A model generated the notes under the pieces. The model was not told the DNA's origin. It saw only the letters and a list, made by a program, of their open reading frames with translations, and made no database searches. Shown here piece after piece: positions 26,031 to 37,314 of a stretch of 64,000 bases of DNA; position 1 is the stretch's first letter; each line of letters opens with the position of its first letter. The stretch spans positions 31,297,566-31,361,565 of the forward strand of contig CM039182.1 of assembly GCA_008360975.2 (NCBI GenBank). The letters are read 5' to 3'. The stretch is from Lichenostomus cassidix (Eukaryota; Chordata; Aves; Passeriformes; Meliphagidae). Both the position numbers and the translations under genes were made by a program.

Positions 26031-29000
26031 TTATGTGAAGCTTTATCATTTCAGTTTCCTTGCACAGCAGTACATAAAATTTGAAAGGTTCCAAAAGCTT
26101 TTAGAAATCAATAAAAATTAATTTGCAAATACATGTGTATTTATTATCTCTCCTAAAAACTGCCTCCTGGTTTGCACTACCTTTGGGAAAGTACTGAGAC
26201 TTAAAATGGGGGGAGAGGGTCATTTCAATCCTAAACACAACTTCAAATGCATGAACCAAAGATGTGCATTTCTGGACAGATGAAGGTAGACTGAGTTCCT
26301 CTCTCTTTCCTTATGATGCTACTTTTCACTCTCATCAGGCTTTTTTCAGGATACCTGTTTCCCTTAAGTTTTCCGCATATTCCTGATGTCTCACACTGGC
26401 AACACATCCTGGTTTACTCCTCTATATTCTTCAGGTATTATGGCACCAGCAGATCTCAAAATGCTCTTCACATGCTTAAGTATCTGTAGAGCTCAGGTTT
26501 CCCAAGCCAGTTTAGCCCAGTTTTCTAAAGAAGGAAGACTTATCCAATTGTAACATTCAGTTACTGCTCAATCCCCCAATTTTATCTCATGAGTTCTACA
26601 GCCAACTGCAATTAAATTTGAATATGTACATATATAAAAAATTATCATACATTTTTCTGAAAAGTTGCAGCTGGAGAGAAGGGAGAGCCCCAGGTTAGCA
26701 TCTTCCCTCTTCCCCTGAAAATCTGTTGAGTGAAATCCACCTTTTTTTCCACTTTTTTCCATTGGGCTGTTTCTAGCCAAACCAGACAACCTGGCCAGCC
26801 TGTGCTCACCTAGGGATGAACTATGATGGACACAGCCTGATGGTCAGAGGGTGCTGAATCCTGGGGAAGTCTGGCATGGGGGAGAGTCAGGGGCAAGGAC
26901 AGAGGGGAGGGAGATTGAGAATAAAATGGGACACAGGGAAGGTGCAAGCTCTGTTGTAGTGGACATGAAAGGACTGAAGATAGAGAAATTAACATGGAAA
27001 TTACCAATTTAATTAACTGAAAACCAGTTTTCATTAATTTCACTGTTCACAGAACAAAGTGTTTAACAAAGAAATTAGTATTCAGCAACTCAGTGGTTTT
27101 ATAATGGTGGGCTGAGGAGAAATTGAAAGAAATTAAATTTACTTTAAAAAAATTGAATTTTGCTAATGGAAACCTAACTTCAGCCTTATTTGCATCATTG
27201 GCATTTGCAGCCACATTTGTTAAGGAAACCATGTCCTCATGCAGAAAGTGCAGGCAAAAGGTAGCACTGCTGCCTAGCTTTAACCCCAGTAGTCAGCACT
27301 GTAGGCATTTTGTTAAAATGGAAGTCTTGGAAGCAGGAACAAGAAGGTAATCTGAAAAGTTCTGGAAGAAACGCAGAACTGGTTGTGATCCTGATGCACT
27401 CCCACAGAACATCTTGAAACCACTCTGCAAAAACCTACCGCCTCAGGGATGCCTGAGAAGGCACCATCACCAAGATGGGGAAGGAAAAGAATAACCAGTG
27501 AGAGGAAAACAAATACCCTTTCACTGTTACCCTCCTCCCCCAAAGGCAGGGGAAGGGCATCCAGAGAGCTGCCCTTGCAGCTTGCTTGGATGAGATGAGC
27601 ACAGCCCCAATGAAGTAATTTTGCGCAGAGAGCATTTGCGTTTGTCACTGTTCAAAGGGGTCATTAATCCCAGGAATTTTGACTCTGATTTATTGGCAGA
27701 GAATTGACAGTATTCTTTACCAAACTTGCTGTGCTGTGTAACAATCCAATTCCTGACCCTTCACAAAAAGAAAACACTTTTTAAATTTGATTCTTTTTTT
27801 CTCTTAAAAATGTACATATGTATGTATATTGCACATATATATGGGTTTTGCATCATATCATCTAATTAACAAAAATGAATCAATTCAATTGAAAACCAAC
27901 ATAATTTTACTTAAATACTGCAGAATTACCTACTGCTGGTGTGTGACATTTTTAGAGAGCAGCAGGTTGGATCTGAAATCACACAGCAGGGTTTGTGCTA
28001 TATTAAGTAGAGAAAATAAACCAAAAGAAGTAGTTCAATTTCCAGTGTTGTCTGCAAACACTGCCCTGCCAAATTGCATGGAAATGGGCAGAAGGCTTGA
28101 TTTGCAATACTAGAAGGAAAATTCCCTCCAAAAATTAGAGACGGCAGCAAAATATCTCTTTGTTTTCTCCTCTCTAAAGAAAATATATTGTCCTTGCTCT
28201 CCTCCTCCCCGCAAAAAATACCCTTTCTTTTTTTCCTCTCCTGACACCCTTTAATTAATGCTCTTTTTTAGGTGACACTGTGCACTATGGTTGTGTGGCT
28301 GAGGGGATGCCTACCCCTGTGCAGGGAGGAGACACCCTGTGGAGCACCAACAAAAAGCCCCAGCACCCACCCCAGCTGGGCTCCTGTGAATAGCTCACCC
28401 TTTCTTTATGAAGATAAGAGATGTGTAAGTGCCTGTGTGTGCCAGATTAGGGAGGAGATATACATCTGTAGGTGTAAATACAATGAATCTCCAGGAAAAG
28501 TCAGAATGTTATAGATGTAACCCCAGATGGGATGTTATCCTTGCCTGTGAGATGGCATGTAAGCATTGTCAATGTTTCTCAACCAAGGCCACCACCACAC
28601 CAAAACAAAATGAACAGAAGATGCCAAAGAGATGTGGGACCTGGTGCCCAGGACCTTGCCTGCCCTCATGCTGGCTGGGCAGCCACCACCCACTGTGGGA
28701 GAGCAGCAACCTCGGAGGAGGGAATGGGCCAACAGGGTGTGGGCTGTGTAGCCAGGAGTAAGAAGAGTCTTGAGTTTCAAGAACTGACTTTTGGCAGTGA
28801 AAGGGTAAAATCCAAAAGGCAGTGAAATACAGATGTGTCATTGATGCCAACAGAGACTTGATCAACACCTAAGTCACCTACACAAATTTATATGGATTGG
28901 GACTTAAAGCTAACTCTGTATAAAGTTTCAGGGAGCAGCCACAGCAGTAACCTGCTCCTGACACTGCATCTGATATGTTAACATCAAATACCATTCAAAC

Positions 29001-29362
29001 AATGCTTTTTCTCAATTTTCTTTCAGTTTAGTTCTCATCATACCAGGTACACTCAAGAGGGTGCAAGTCACTGAAATAATGGTAAAACCCAATGAATGCT
29101 GCTTGATGTGCAAGGGAACACCTGTTTACCTGGGGCACAGTGGTACAAAGCCTTCTGAATTCTAATACATGTGACTAAAATAGTGAAGTAATCTACATTT
29201 TAATTCTACAGTCTGTCACTTGCAGGAGTATTATCTGGAAAATAAGCACAAAAAGGGATCTGAACCAGCACTGCTGTGGTCAGTTAAATCACATTGGAAA
29301 AAAAATCCTGAGAATATATGGTATGGAGCAGAGCCCAAGATGTTAGGTTTGCTCTCCTAAAA
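26031..29362. other. noncoding DNA, no gene seen
   Basis: No recognisable coding exon. There is a short alternating purine-pyrimidine stretch of ATGTATGTATAT and ACATATATATG near 27812-27843. Open frames up to 111 residues are unsupported. Confidence 0.6.
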
Positions 29363-29367
29363 ATATG
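29363..29367. repeat. 5' target-site duplication ATATG of the solo LTR
   Basis: ATATG immediately precedes the LTR's TGTC terminus and is repeated exactly at 29959-29963 after its GACA terminus. A 5-bp duplication is what is expected of ERVL-class integration. Confidence 0.85.
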
Positions 29368-29958
29368 TGTCTTGGATTGATGATATGATAATCCTTTATC
29401 CCCTATCGTTGGCTTATATGCCCAAGAAAGAAAAAAATGTGTAAAAATGTGTGGTCCTGTCTCTTTAACTGCACCCAGCCGCAGAGAGAAACGCGGGTTG
29501 TTTTGAAAACATTTTCTCCAAGCCTTGCTCCGGGGGAGGATTCGTCGCCCGGCAGAGACTGCGTGCTGGACGGGGGTCGGAGTGAGCTCTGTTCCCGTTT
29601 TTTCCATTCTTCTTCTTTTTTCCTCGTTCGGACTCCTTCTCTTCGATCTGCTTTGCCACCCGGAGACCCAGGAGGGCCAGAGGACAGCAGAGCTCTCCAG
29701 GGAGCTCCACCCGGCCCCGGGTGGGGGGCGAGGAGGAGAGGGACTGCGTCTGAGAAAAGGACTTTTTAATCAGGTTGAATAACTGCCTTTCACCTTGTTT
29801 TTTCCCCTTCCCCTGTGCCTTGTAGGGCACTCTGCGTGGTTTTGTTAAATAAATAGTTTTTTCTTCACTTCCATCTAAGAGGTTCTGTTGTGGGTGGGGG
29901 AGGGGGTGTCGGGGCCCTTCGCTCTCGGAGGAGAGAGTCTTATCATTAACCTGGGACA
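29368..29958 (+). mobile_element. solo LTR of an ERVL-type retrovirus
   Basis: A 591-bp block begins TGTCTTGG and ends CCTGGGACA, so the ends are the inverted TGTC/GACA typical of LTRs. It is bounded by a perfect 5-bp direct repeat (ATATG). Inside it is much more CpG-rich than the surroundings (about 29500-29760), with a pyrimidine-rich promoter-like stretch, and has a polyadenylation signal AATAAA at 29848-29853 followed by a T-rich stretch, which fits U3-R-U5 order on the plus strand. No internal retroviral sequence adjoins it, so it is a solo LTR left by recombination between two LTRs. It lies about 12 kb upstream of the STEAP4 coding start in the same orientation. The first bases resemble those of the provirus LTR at 36748, but the bodies differ, so they are separate families. 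Class assignment rests on the 5-bp duplication and terminal bases. Confidence 0.85.
29848..29853 (+). promoter_or_regulatory. polyadenylation signal in the solo LTR
   Basis: AATAAA followed by a T-rich stretch; it marks the R region of the LTR and supports plus-strand orientation. Confidence 0.6.
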
Positions 29959-29963
29959 ATATG
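29959..29963. repeat. 3' target-site duplication ATATG of the solo LTR
   Basis: Exact copy of 29363-29367. Confidence 0.85.
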
Positions 29964-32900
29964 GAAGAGTTTACTGATTTACAAGAATTTTTAGAGAATC
30001 TAGTCTAAACCTTTTGACAAGTTTCAGATGGAAGAAAAGGTGTTATCAGAGCTGCTCCTGCCACACTGTTGCCTGTGTGCTGGAAGAGCTGCATGGTACA
30101 GGTTGTGTACACTGAATTATACAGCCCATATTCCCATCACACAACCACCCTGTGCTGTACCCTGGAGTGTATTCACCCCATAACACTGTGGGTTGCTGTT
30201 CAAAAATTGAGACCTTGGGTTAATCTCATGATATCTGATAATTACTGCACCAAATGTGAAGGAACCTGGATGAGTTTCCACTCTTAAACAGAGTTTCCTG
30301 CTATTTTCAGTAACCCAGCAAAATGGTCGATAAAGACTTTGCATGACAGCTTTACAGAAAGTAGAAGTGCAGAGGATTATTCCAGGATGCATGTGGCCAC
30401 TGAAGGGCTAACCTGTGGTAAAAACCAAGGTCTGAGGTTCAGGGGGCAGAAATTCAGCTCCCAACTCTGTCATACCCTGCAAAAGTGATTTTCTGCTAAA
30501 ATCAGTGCCAGTAAAAGTCCCAGATGCTTTAAAGTTAGGGCTTGCTTCCAAAGTCAGTGCTGGCTGCTAGCCAGGACACTTGTGCAGCCACAGGCATTGG
30601 AGAGGACATCTCATGGGCAATGTGGGTGCTGACCACACGCAGAGCAGGACACTGAGGGCTCAGGATTGTGCCTCCCATGCCCCCAGAGCAGCTCTCAGGC
30701 ATTGTCCTCCACACACCCACAGCAGCTGTACTCCTGTTACAGAGAATATAATGGCTGGAGAGGTGAAACAGGAGATCTGCACAGTGTTTCCCCCTCAGTG
30801 GGAAGGAGATCAAAGCCATGTCTTCCACCTCCTCGCATCCTGCCTGGCCTGAATGGGATGCACTTCTTCCACTTCCTTCGATGTTAGAGGGAAAGACATG
30901 AGATTTGCCTTTGTGGTCCAAGTCCTTGGACATCACCTGGGGCTGGTGAGTCCTGAAGGATTTTGAGCTGGTGTCCACGGGACCTGGTGCAAGAGCCACT
31001 GAAGAAATAGGGACAGAGCTTGGAGCACAGGGACCAAACCCTAAGCTCCCCTTACTGCTTCTCAACTCACAGCCAAGAGCCGTTAGCAGGATGAAGAGTC
31101 TGGCTCCCTCTTGTGCTCTCTCCTTTTAACGAATTAATTTAGGAAATACAATGCAGTGTAATATTTTTAATTTGTGGCCTAGAAGAACCTCTAACCTTGG
31201 GCTGGGCCCCCCATGCACACTGCCATGAACTTGAAGCCATTCAGGTAACAAACTCAGCTTCTCACTGGGGCAAACCTGCTTTTGGACAGGAAAAAAAATC
31301 CCAAACAAACATAGAATAGGATTGCCAAAATTGTTTTCACAGCTTGAGAATGACAGCCTGGGATGCATTTGTACAGCCTGGTAAGGAAAGGACTTCTCTG
31401 TAGAGATTCCTATTTCAGCTCTCTGCCAGCCATAGGTTAAGAATTTCCAAGGGAAGTAGAAACAGTAAGACATGACATTTCTAGTGTTTTACAGAAGGTG
31501 TCACTGTTGTGCTGTTCCATTTAACAAATTTCTCTCTAGTGTTCAGCATGCTACAAGTCACTTCAGAATATTAATCTTTTTCATTCTCTTTCAGCTACAG
31601 TCTATCCCATATTAAACTCAAGGTTAAATATTTCCTGACAGAGAATTAAACTATACATGTAGGCAAATATCACAGGCTAGTCCTCCATTTCCTTGAAAGG
31701 AGGTTTAACCAAGTTTGTGTGTGTAAAATCTCACAGAATCTAACCTTAAATCACTGGTCACGAAAGAAAATCTCTGTTTTAACCAACTGTCAATAAAAAG
31801 TGTTGGAAAGGATGTGACACTGGTTATAGAATGTTACTCTTTTGCCATGTCCAACATGCCTGTGCTTCTAATGCTTTGATCATGACACAAGCACTGGGAA
31901 TACAGAGGCTCCCAGGGAAAAATATGGGAAGAAGGTGCCTAGCAGGCACCAGGAACCTGGTGGTTACACCTATTCTGCAACATCACACTGGTTATCACAA
32001 ATACCCCAAATATCATGCCTTTCTGAAGGATGCCTGACATCTTACTCACAGAATTAAAGCAGGGGAAGTTATTGATGCATAAAAATAAAGAAAGCCTAAA
32101 ATAGCTTCTGCTATGGTTGCTGAGGAAGGACCCAGGATGCCAAATCTGTGATGTTACTGTGATCATTACTGTGATGTTACACACTTCTAGTTTAACCACC
32201 ACAACCTACATCACCCCTGCTACTAGTGTTGCTATAGCTGTAGTTGATATGATATATTTGCTCCAGAACTTCTGCTTCTAATGACCTGATGATGCCATTT
32301 TCCCAAATCAAATTCTGCCATAGACAATTTCGTCGCCCACAAATGATTTTTTGTTTCAGCAAAACAAATGTGAAGCCATGCCGTAGAAACAAGGGCAGAA
32401 CGAGGAGGTCAAGACCACCTTTACTGGAAAGCTGCTCAAAACCCTGCTATTGAGTGAAGAAAGAGAAAAGTCTCATCCAGTTCCTGCCAGAACTAAAATT
32501 ACTTTAAAATTGTTTGCAGCCAGATTAATGAAATAATAAATACTGATCCATGTGGTTTCCAAATGCAGGACTTACCTGACATCTCCCACAGATTGGGCAT
32601 AAGTGCCTATAACTTTTGACAGCATATCTCTATAATATTGTAAGGCTCCCTCCCATATGAGGGGGGCTGAACAGGCATCATCCATGGCTGGAACTGCTCT
32701 TGCCCAGGTGAGAGCGGTTAGAATGCATTGCCAGCTCCCAGCTAGTGGGAACTTCAGCACAGGCAATCCTCTCTCAAGCAAGAGAACCCCTAGATGGCAT
32801 CGTGAGACTCTTCTTCCACTCACCAACACTGAGCTGAGATGGGATATTTCCTGCCGTTTTGTTCCTTTTTATAAAAAAAAAAGAAAACCAACAAAGCAAA

Positions 32901-35900
32901 CAAACAAAAAATCCCCCCCAAAACAAACCAAAAAACCCCACCCCAAACCAAAAAACATAAACAAAACAAAACAAAAACAACAACAAACAAACAACACCCC
33001 CCCGCCCAAACAACCAATACACAAACTTCAGCTCACATTACTCAAATTCACTTGCATGTTATATATTTGAAATCAATACAGTAAACTTGATCTGATTCCT
33101 TCCCAGTTTGCGTCAGCTAGAAACATCTCTTTATAAATTAAAAGACAATCCAATATGTCTTTGTTATAATGTACACTTGTACCAATATCTGCTTTCTGCT
33201 ACAGCAATTCTGCCTCAGGTTGGTGCCATTATAGCATATTCAAGTTGTCTTGCCTGGGCTACCGACATCTAGGACCACCATGGCTCCTTTCTTCCTAAAG
33301 CACTTTGCTTACACTCCTTAAATGAGCTTCAGAAAAGATGCTGTAAGGCAGTCAAGCATTAGTCTTTATGTTATAAAATGTCCAGGATAGAAATAGGACT
33401 GACATTCAATTTATATGGCCCTGAACTGCTCTATTCTCCACACTCAAGCTGAAGACATAGAAAACAAGGGAGAAAAAGGCAAAAATTACTCCCACTCCCA
33501 CCCCTAATTAAATTTAAAAAAAATTATACTGCTGTTTTACTGGTAGTAATCAGTTAGGAATGGGGCAGCAGGAACATTAGGACATCATGTACAGAGCTCA
33601 CAAATTGTCACTCTCCTGCCTGAGACACTTCACCCTCTTTGCAGGGTGTACAAAAAGGCAGGATTGGGAAAAAAAGCTGGAGAGAAGGACTATTATGTGG
33701 AATAAAGGAACATCAGAAGACTTGCCTAGGGTGGTAAAAGCAGGAACTAGAATATGACCCTGGATCAGTGCCTTGCTAGCACCCATGGACACTAAATCTC
33801 CAGGGGGGAAAGGCAAGGTTCACCAATGGTACATTGCTCAAATGTGCCCTCAGGTCGATTCCTGTGACCAGCAAAATTTCCACTGGGCAAGAACTGACAC
33901 GAATCAGGCATGAGTTGGCATCTTGCTGGCTACAGAGCACCACGGGCATGAGTAGCAGCACTGCAGCCTCTTGTTTTACCTCCCCTCATCTCTCCCAGCT
34001 GCCTTTTAGTTCCCTCACAGACATATATTTATTTCTGAGCCTTTCCTGACTCTTCCAGATTTGATCAAATACATCTCAAGTTCCCAGAAATCTAATAAGG
34101 GATAAGAAAGGGCAAAAAAAATCAGTCATTTTTCTTTAGAAACTAGGTTAAAACCACTTCTTTCCCCTCAATTGTATTACTAGTAAATTCTTTCTCCCAC
34201 AAGTACTGTCTGTGACTCCACAAGTGACTGCTGGCATAAAGGAGAGCACAGCTCAAGTGCAAAGTTTAGTGGCATAGTTCCTTAATCTGTCAATCAACTG
34301 ATGGTGCAACCCTGTGCACAAGACAGAACACAGTTTTCTAGGTCAAGTTACCTGTTTTTTGGCCATTGTATGCATTTGATGGCATTCAGCCTGAGATTCT
34401 GCAAACTAGGAATAAAATGTAGCCTCCCTTCTTTCAATGAAGTGATTAATAGAAAAAACTAAACCAAATAAGCTAAATTCTGGTAAAGCCCAAACCATTA
34501 AGAACTGGTTGGTGTTTTGGTAGAAGAAGAGCTTCTGGTTGTCTCCATCAGGCTCTTGCCTCTTTTCCTTCACTGACTTTTTACACTCTATAACTGGTTT
34601 AGTGAGCAGGCACATGGGGAAGCACCAATGATTTGGAAGTGCTCAAGGATGGGTGAGGCTCAATCTGGATGGTGCTCTAGTGCCCTGTGACCTTGGCAAG
34701 TCTTTCTGCCTCCCTCAGTCTGAAGTTTCTTCACCTGTGGAACAGCAACTCCTCTCCGCCTCCTGCTGCCTTAAACTGGTGAGCATTTTCTATTTGCCTT
34801 TAAAGCCCTCTGAGTGGCACTACATGAACAAGATATATAGACAGTACTTTTAGCTGCTGTCCAGGAGCACTTTCCTTCCCCAGTCCACAAAAGAGCAGGT
34901 GTCAGCAGTCCCTGTTATGGACCCCAGACCACAGATGCAATATCACAACGACTCTGGGGAAACCCTCAGTGAGCTGCACTCATTAGCTGCACCAATGGTA
35001 GGGTAAAGCACAAATACCCATGCTGTGTGTGGATCTGAAATATGAGGCTTATTATGTAGAGGAGGTTTGCCTTGTATATGGTCCCAAAATGCTCTCATCT
35101 TAGCCATTTGCAGCTTCCCTGTGACACCATGTGGCAGCTGCAGCTGTGCTCCTGGGGGAACCACTGATCTGGAGAACAGAGCCACACACCATCACCAGCC
35201 TGCCAGGAGCACTTGTACAGCAGCACCTTTAGAAGAAAACCCATTCCTTGGTCTCACAAAACCCATCCTTTGGCTGAACAGTGAATTCAACTTAAGGCCA
35301 TTAACCCAGCAGGCTGGGGTTTGCTTGCTTTTTTCAAACACACCTAGACAACTCTGCAGCATGTTTGGAGAAGCTGCCCCAGAACAAATGCTCACGCTGC
35401 AGCCAACAGCTCTGGATGAGATGCTGACTTCAGGGACTACTGAGAGACGAGAAGGCAGCAGTCTTTATTCCCTTTAGCATCTGTCCTAAGTGAATGTGCA
35501 CTCTCATCATAAAGCCTGAATGTTAAATCCAGGGTAAAACGTGCACAAAAAAAAGCTGAACAGATAATCCCATCAGTCCACTTAAATGGGAATCTGAGTC
35601 AACAAATTTAATAAAACGGGGTCAGTGGACCACACAGATGACAGAGGAGCTTCTCACTGCTGCATTATGCCCTGCAGTCCCTTGAGCTCATGCTGGAAGT
35701 TTTGATGCAATAAACTGGCTCTCTGGGCACAGGATTTCACCACTAGATGTCAATGGTATTCTGAGTTTTTGAAAGGGAAGATACTGCTAAAAGCAGGTTA
35801 ACTGCAGGAAAAGTTTGTTTTAGCTGACACCAGCCAAGCACAAGTCAGCCAAACCCTTTGCTTGGTCAGGATGCTGATGTTCCCCTTGCAGAGATGCCCC

Positions 35901-36747
35901 CAATTAGAACCCTGTCATGGCTCCAGTAGTTTCTTGTCCAGTTATTTCTGGGAAATTATACCAATTTTGACCATACTACTTTATCTCAATGTCCTCTGAA
36001 AACCTTAACATTTAGCTGAAGATTTTCCTCATTTGTATTTGTACAAAGGTGGACCAGGTTCCTTGGAGACACTCAAATTGCTCTGAGGAATCAATCAGGT
36101 TTGCAAAATGCACAGAATTAAATTTGATATTCTAAACTACATTATACTCTTCAGCAGAAACTCTAATTTGAAAGCAAAGTGAATTACCTCACTTCAAATT
36201 AAGTAAACCTCATCAAATAAGCAGTAAACAAGGATCTAAATGAATTTCAGACACGTGTGAGTTTTCTTCAGATTTGCATGTTGTTTTCCCGTAACAGTAC
36301 TCCCCTGTTCTACCTCTGCTATGCTGGACTTGTTCAGTTCATTCTCCATCCTGTCTTATGCCTCTCTTCTAGTTCCTACTATCACATCATCAGTTATTTG
36401 ATTTAAAAGGTAACCTCCAACCAACAAAGTGCCCTGAAGCTGGAGCAGATAACTGTAGCCCTGAGCCAAGTTCAATGCTGGCAGCTGGTGTCAGCCACAA
36501 CAATTTTCATCCCTGTGAGTGTGACAGGGCACCCAACACCCTGTAGCTACACATATGTATATGACTTCAGAGGATACACTCTCTTGTCTTTGACAACATA
36601 AGACTGGTGTACAAACTGAAAGGGCTTTTGGAGTGGCCATTTTGCACTGCTCTGTTAGAACATCAGTAAGTTTCAGTTGCTTATTTTGTCAGCTCTTGAA
36701 GATGAAGCCTGTGACACCATGCACTGAGGGTAAGGCTCCTGCTAGAC
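29964..36747. other. noncoding DNA, no gene seen
   Basis: No exon recognised. The longest open frame is on the minus strand (30535-31065, 176 codons) with no recognisable domain, and is treated as chance. An A/C-rich low-complexity tract lies at 32870-33003. Confidence 0.55.
32870..33003. repeat. A/C-only low-complexity tract
   Basis: About 130 bases composed almost wholly of A and C in runs such as CAAACAAACAAA, AACCCCACCCC and AACAACAAAC, ending in a C run. On the minus strand it reads as TTTG/TTTTG repeats and gives a Phe/Cys/Val/Gly open frame that is an artefact. It may be a degenerated retroposon tail, but no element body was recognised next to it. Confidence 0.85.
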
Positions 36748-37259
36748 TGTCCTAGGTTGCAATATATATGTAGTTAAGTATTCGATTACCACCAGCTGTG
36801 GGCCATTAGCTGCTATCACCCACTCCGGATGACAGACAATGGGCCATCCGTTAGCTATTATCAGCTGCTAACGACCCACCCCGCATGACAGGCAATGGGC
36901 CATCAGGGACCCACCGTGTGACTCATGGACTTATCTCATCCCATTGTGAGATGCTCTGCCGAGGAGGGAGGAACCAGGTGTTCCCACCTGGATATAACCT
37001 GGCCTTAGAACTGCCTGAGCTAGCCCTGTCTACTGGGTTCCCAGAGGACGAGAGCTACCACTGGATCTTCAGCTGGAGACTAGACCTTCACAGGATCACC
37101 GCTTCAACTGGACTACTTCAGTTGGACTGCTACTACCACCCTAACAGGGTGTTAGGTTGTATCTGACTTTGTCAGTGCTTTTTCCTTGTATTATTTCACT
37201 TATTTTTAATTTCAATCTTGACTTGTGATCTCCCACTGGTTTGTTTTCAAACCAATACA
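36748..37259 (+). repeat. 5' LTR of the ERVL-type provirus
   Basis: Starts TGTCCTAGG and ends CCAATACA, five bases before a retroviral primer-binding site, giving about 512 bp. U3 holds an internal tandem duplication (36800-36896). A TATA-like GATATAACC lies at 36991. No AATAAA was seen. The 3' boundary is set by the final CA before the primer site and may be off by a few bases. Confidence 0.8.
36800..36896 (+). repeat. imperfect tandem duplication in LTR U3
   Basis: GGGCCAT begins at 36800, 36841 and 36897. The first two units share GGGCCAT, TTAGCT, ATCA, ACCCAC and CATGACAG/GATGACAG ending in CAAT; the third is only partial. Tandem U3 repeats in retroviruses often hold enhancers; that role is inferred. 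Confidence 0.75.
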
Positions 37260-37264
37260 TATTT

Positions 37265-37282
37265 TGGCACCCAATGTGGGGC
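37265..37282 (+). other. retroviral primer-binding site, tRNA-Lys-like
   Basis: TGGCACCCAATGTGGGGC starts with the required TGG and matches the complement of the 3' end of tRNA-Lys(1,2) at 16 of 18 positions, from memory of that tRNA. The two differences are CA for CG and TG for CG, both the typical product of CpG decay. It fixes the 5' LTR boundary and the plus orientation of the provirus. Confidence 0.8.
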
Positions 37283-37314
37283 ACGACCTGGGGAAACTCA
37301 GAAATCCTATCACC

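Noticed and set aside
30535..31065. 176-codon minus-strand open frame
   Set aside because: No recognisable domain, no splice or promoter context; likely chance.
32774..33022. Minus-strand hydrophobic Phe/Gly/Cys-rich open frames
   Set aside because: Produced entirely by the A/C-only low-complexity tract.
37225..37314. Upstream ATG extending the Gag-like frame
   Set aside because: It lies in the LTR and primer-binding region; the first ATG after the primer site, at 37315, has a better context.
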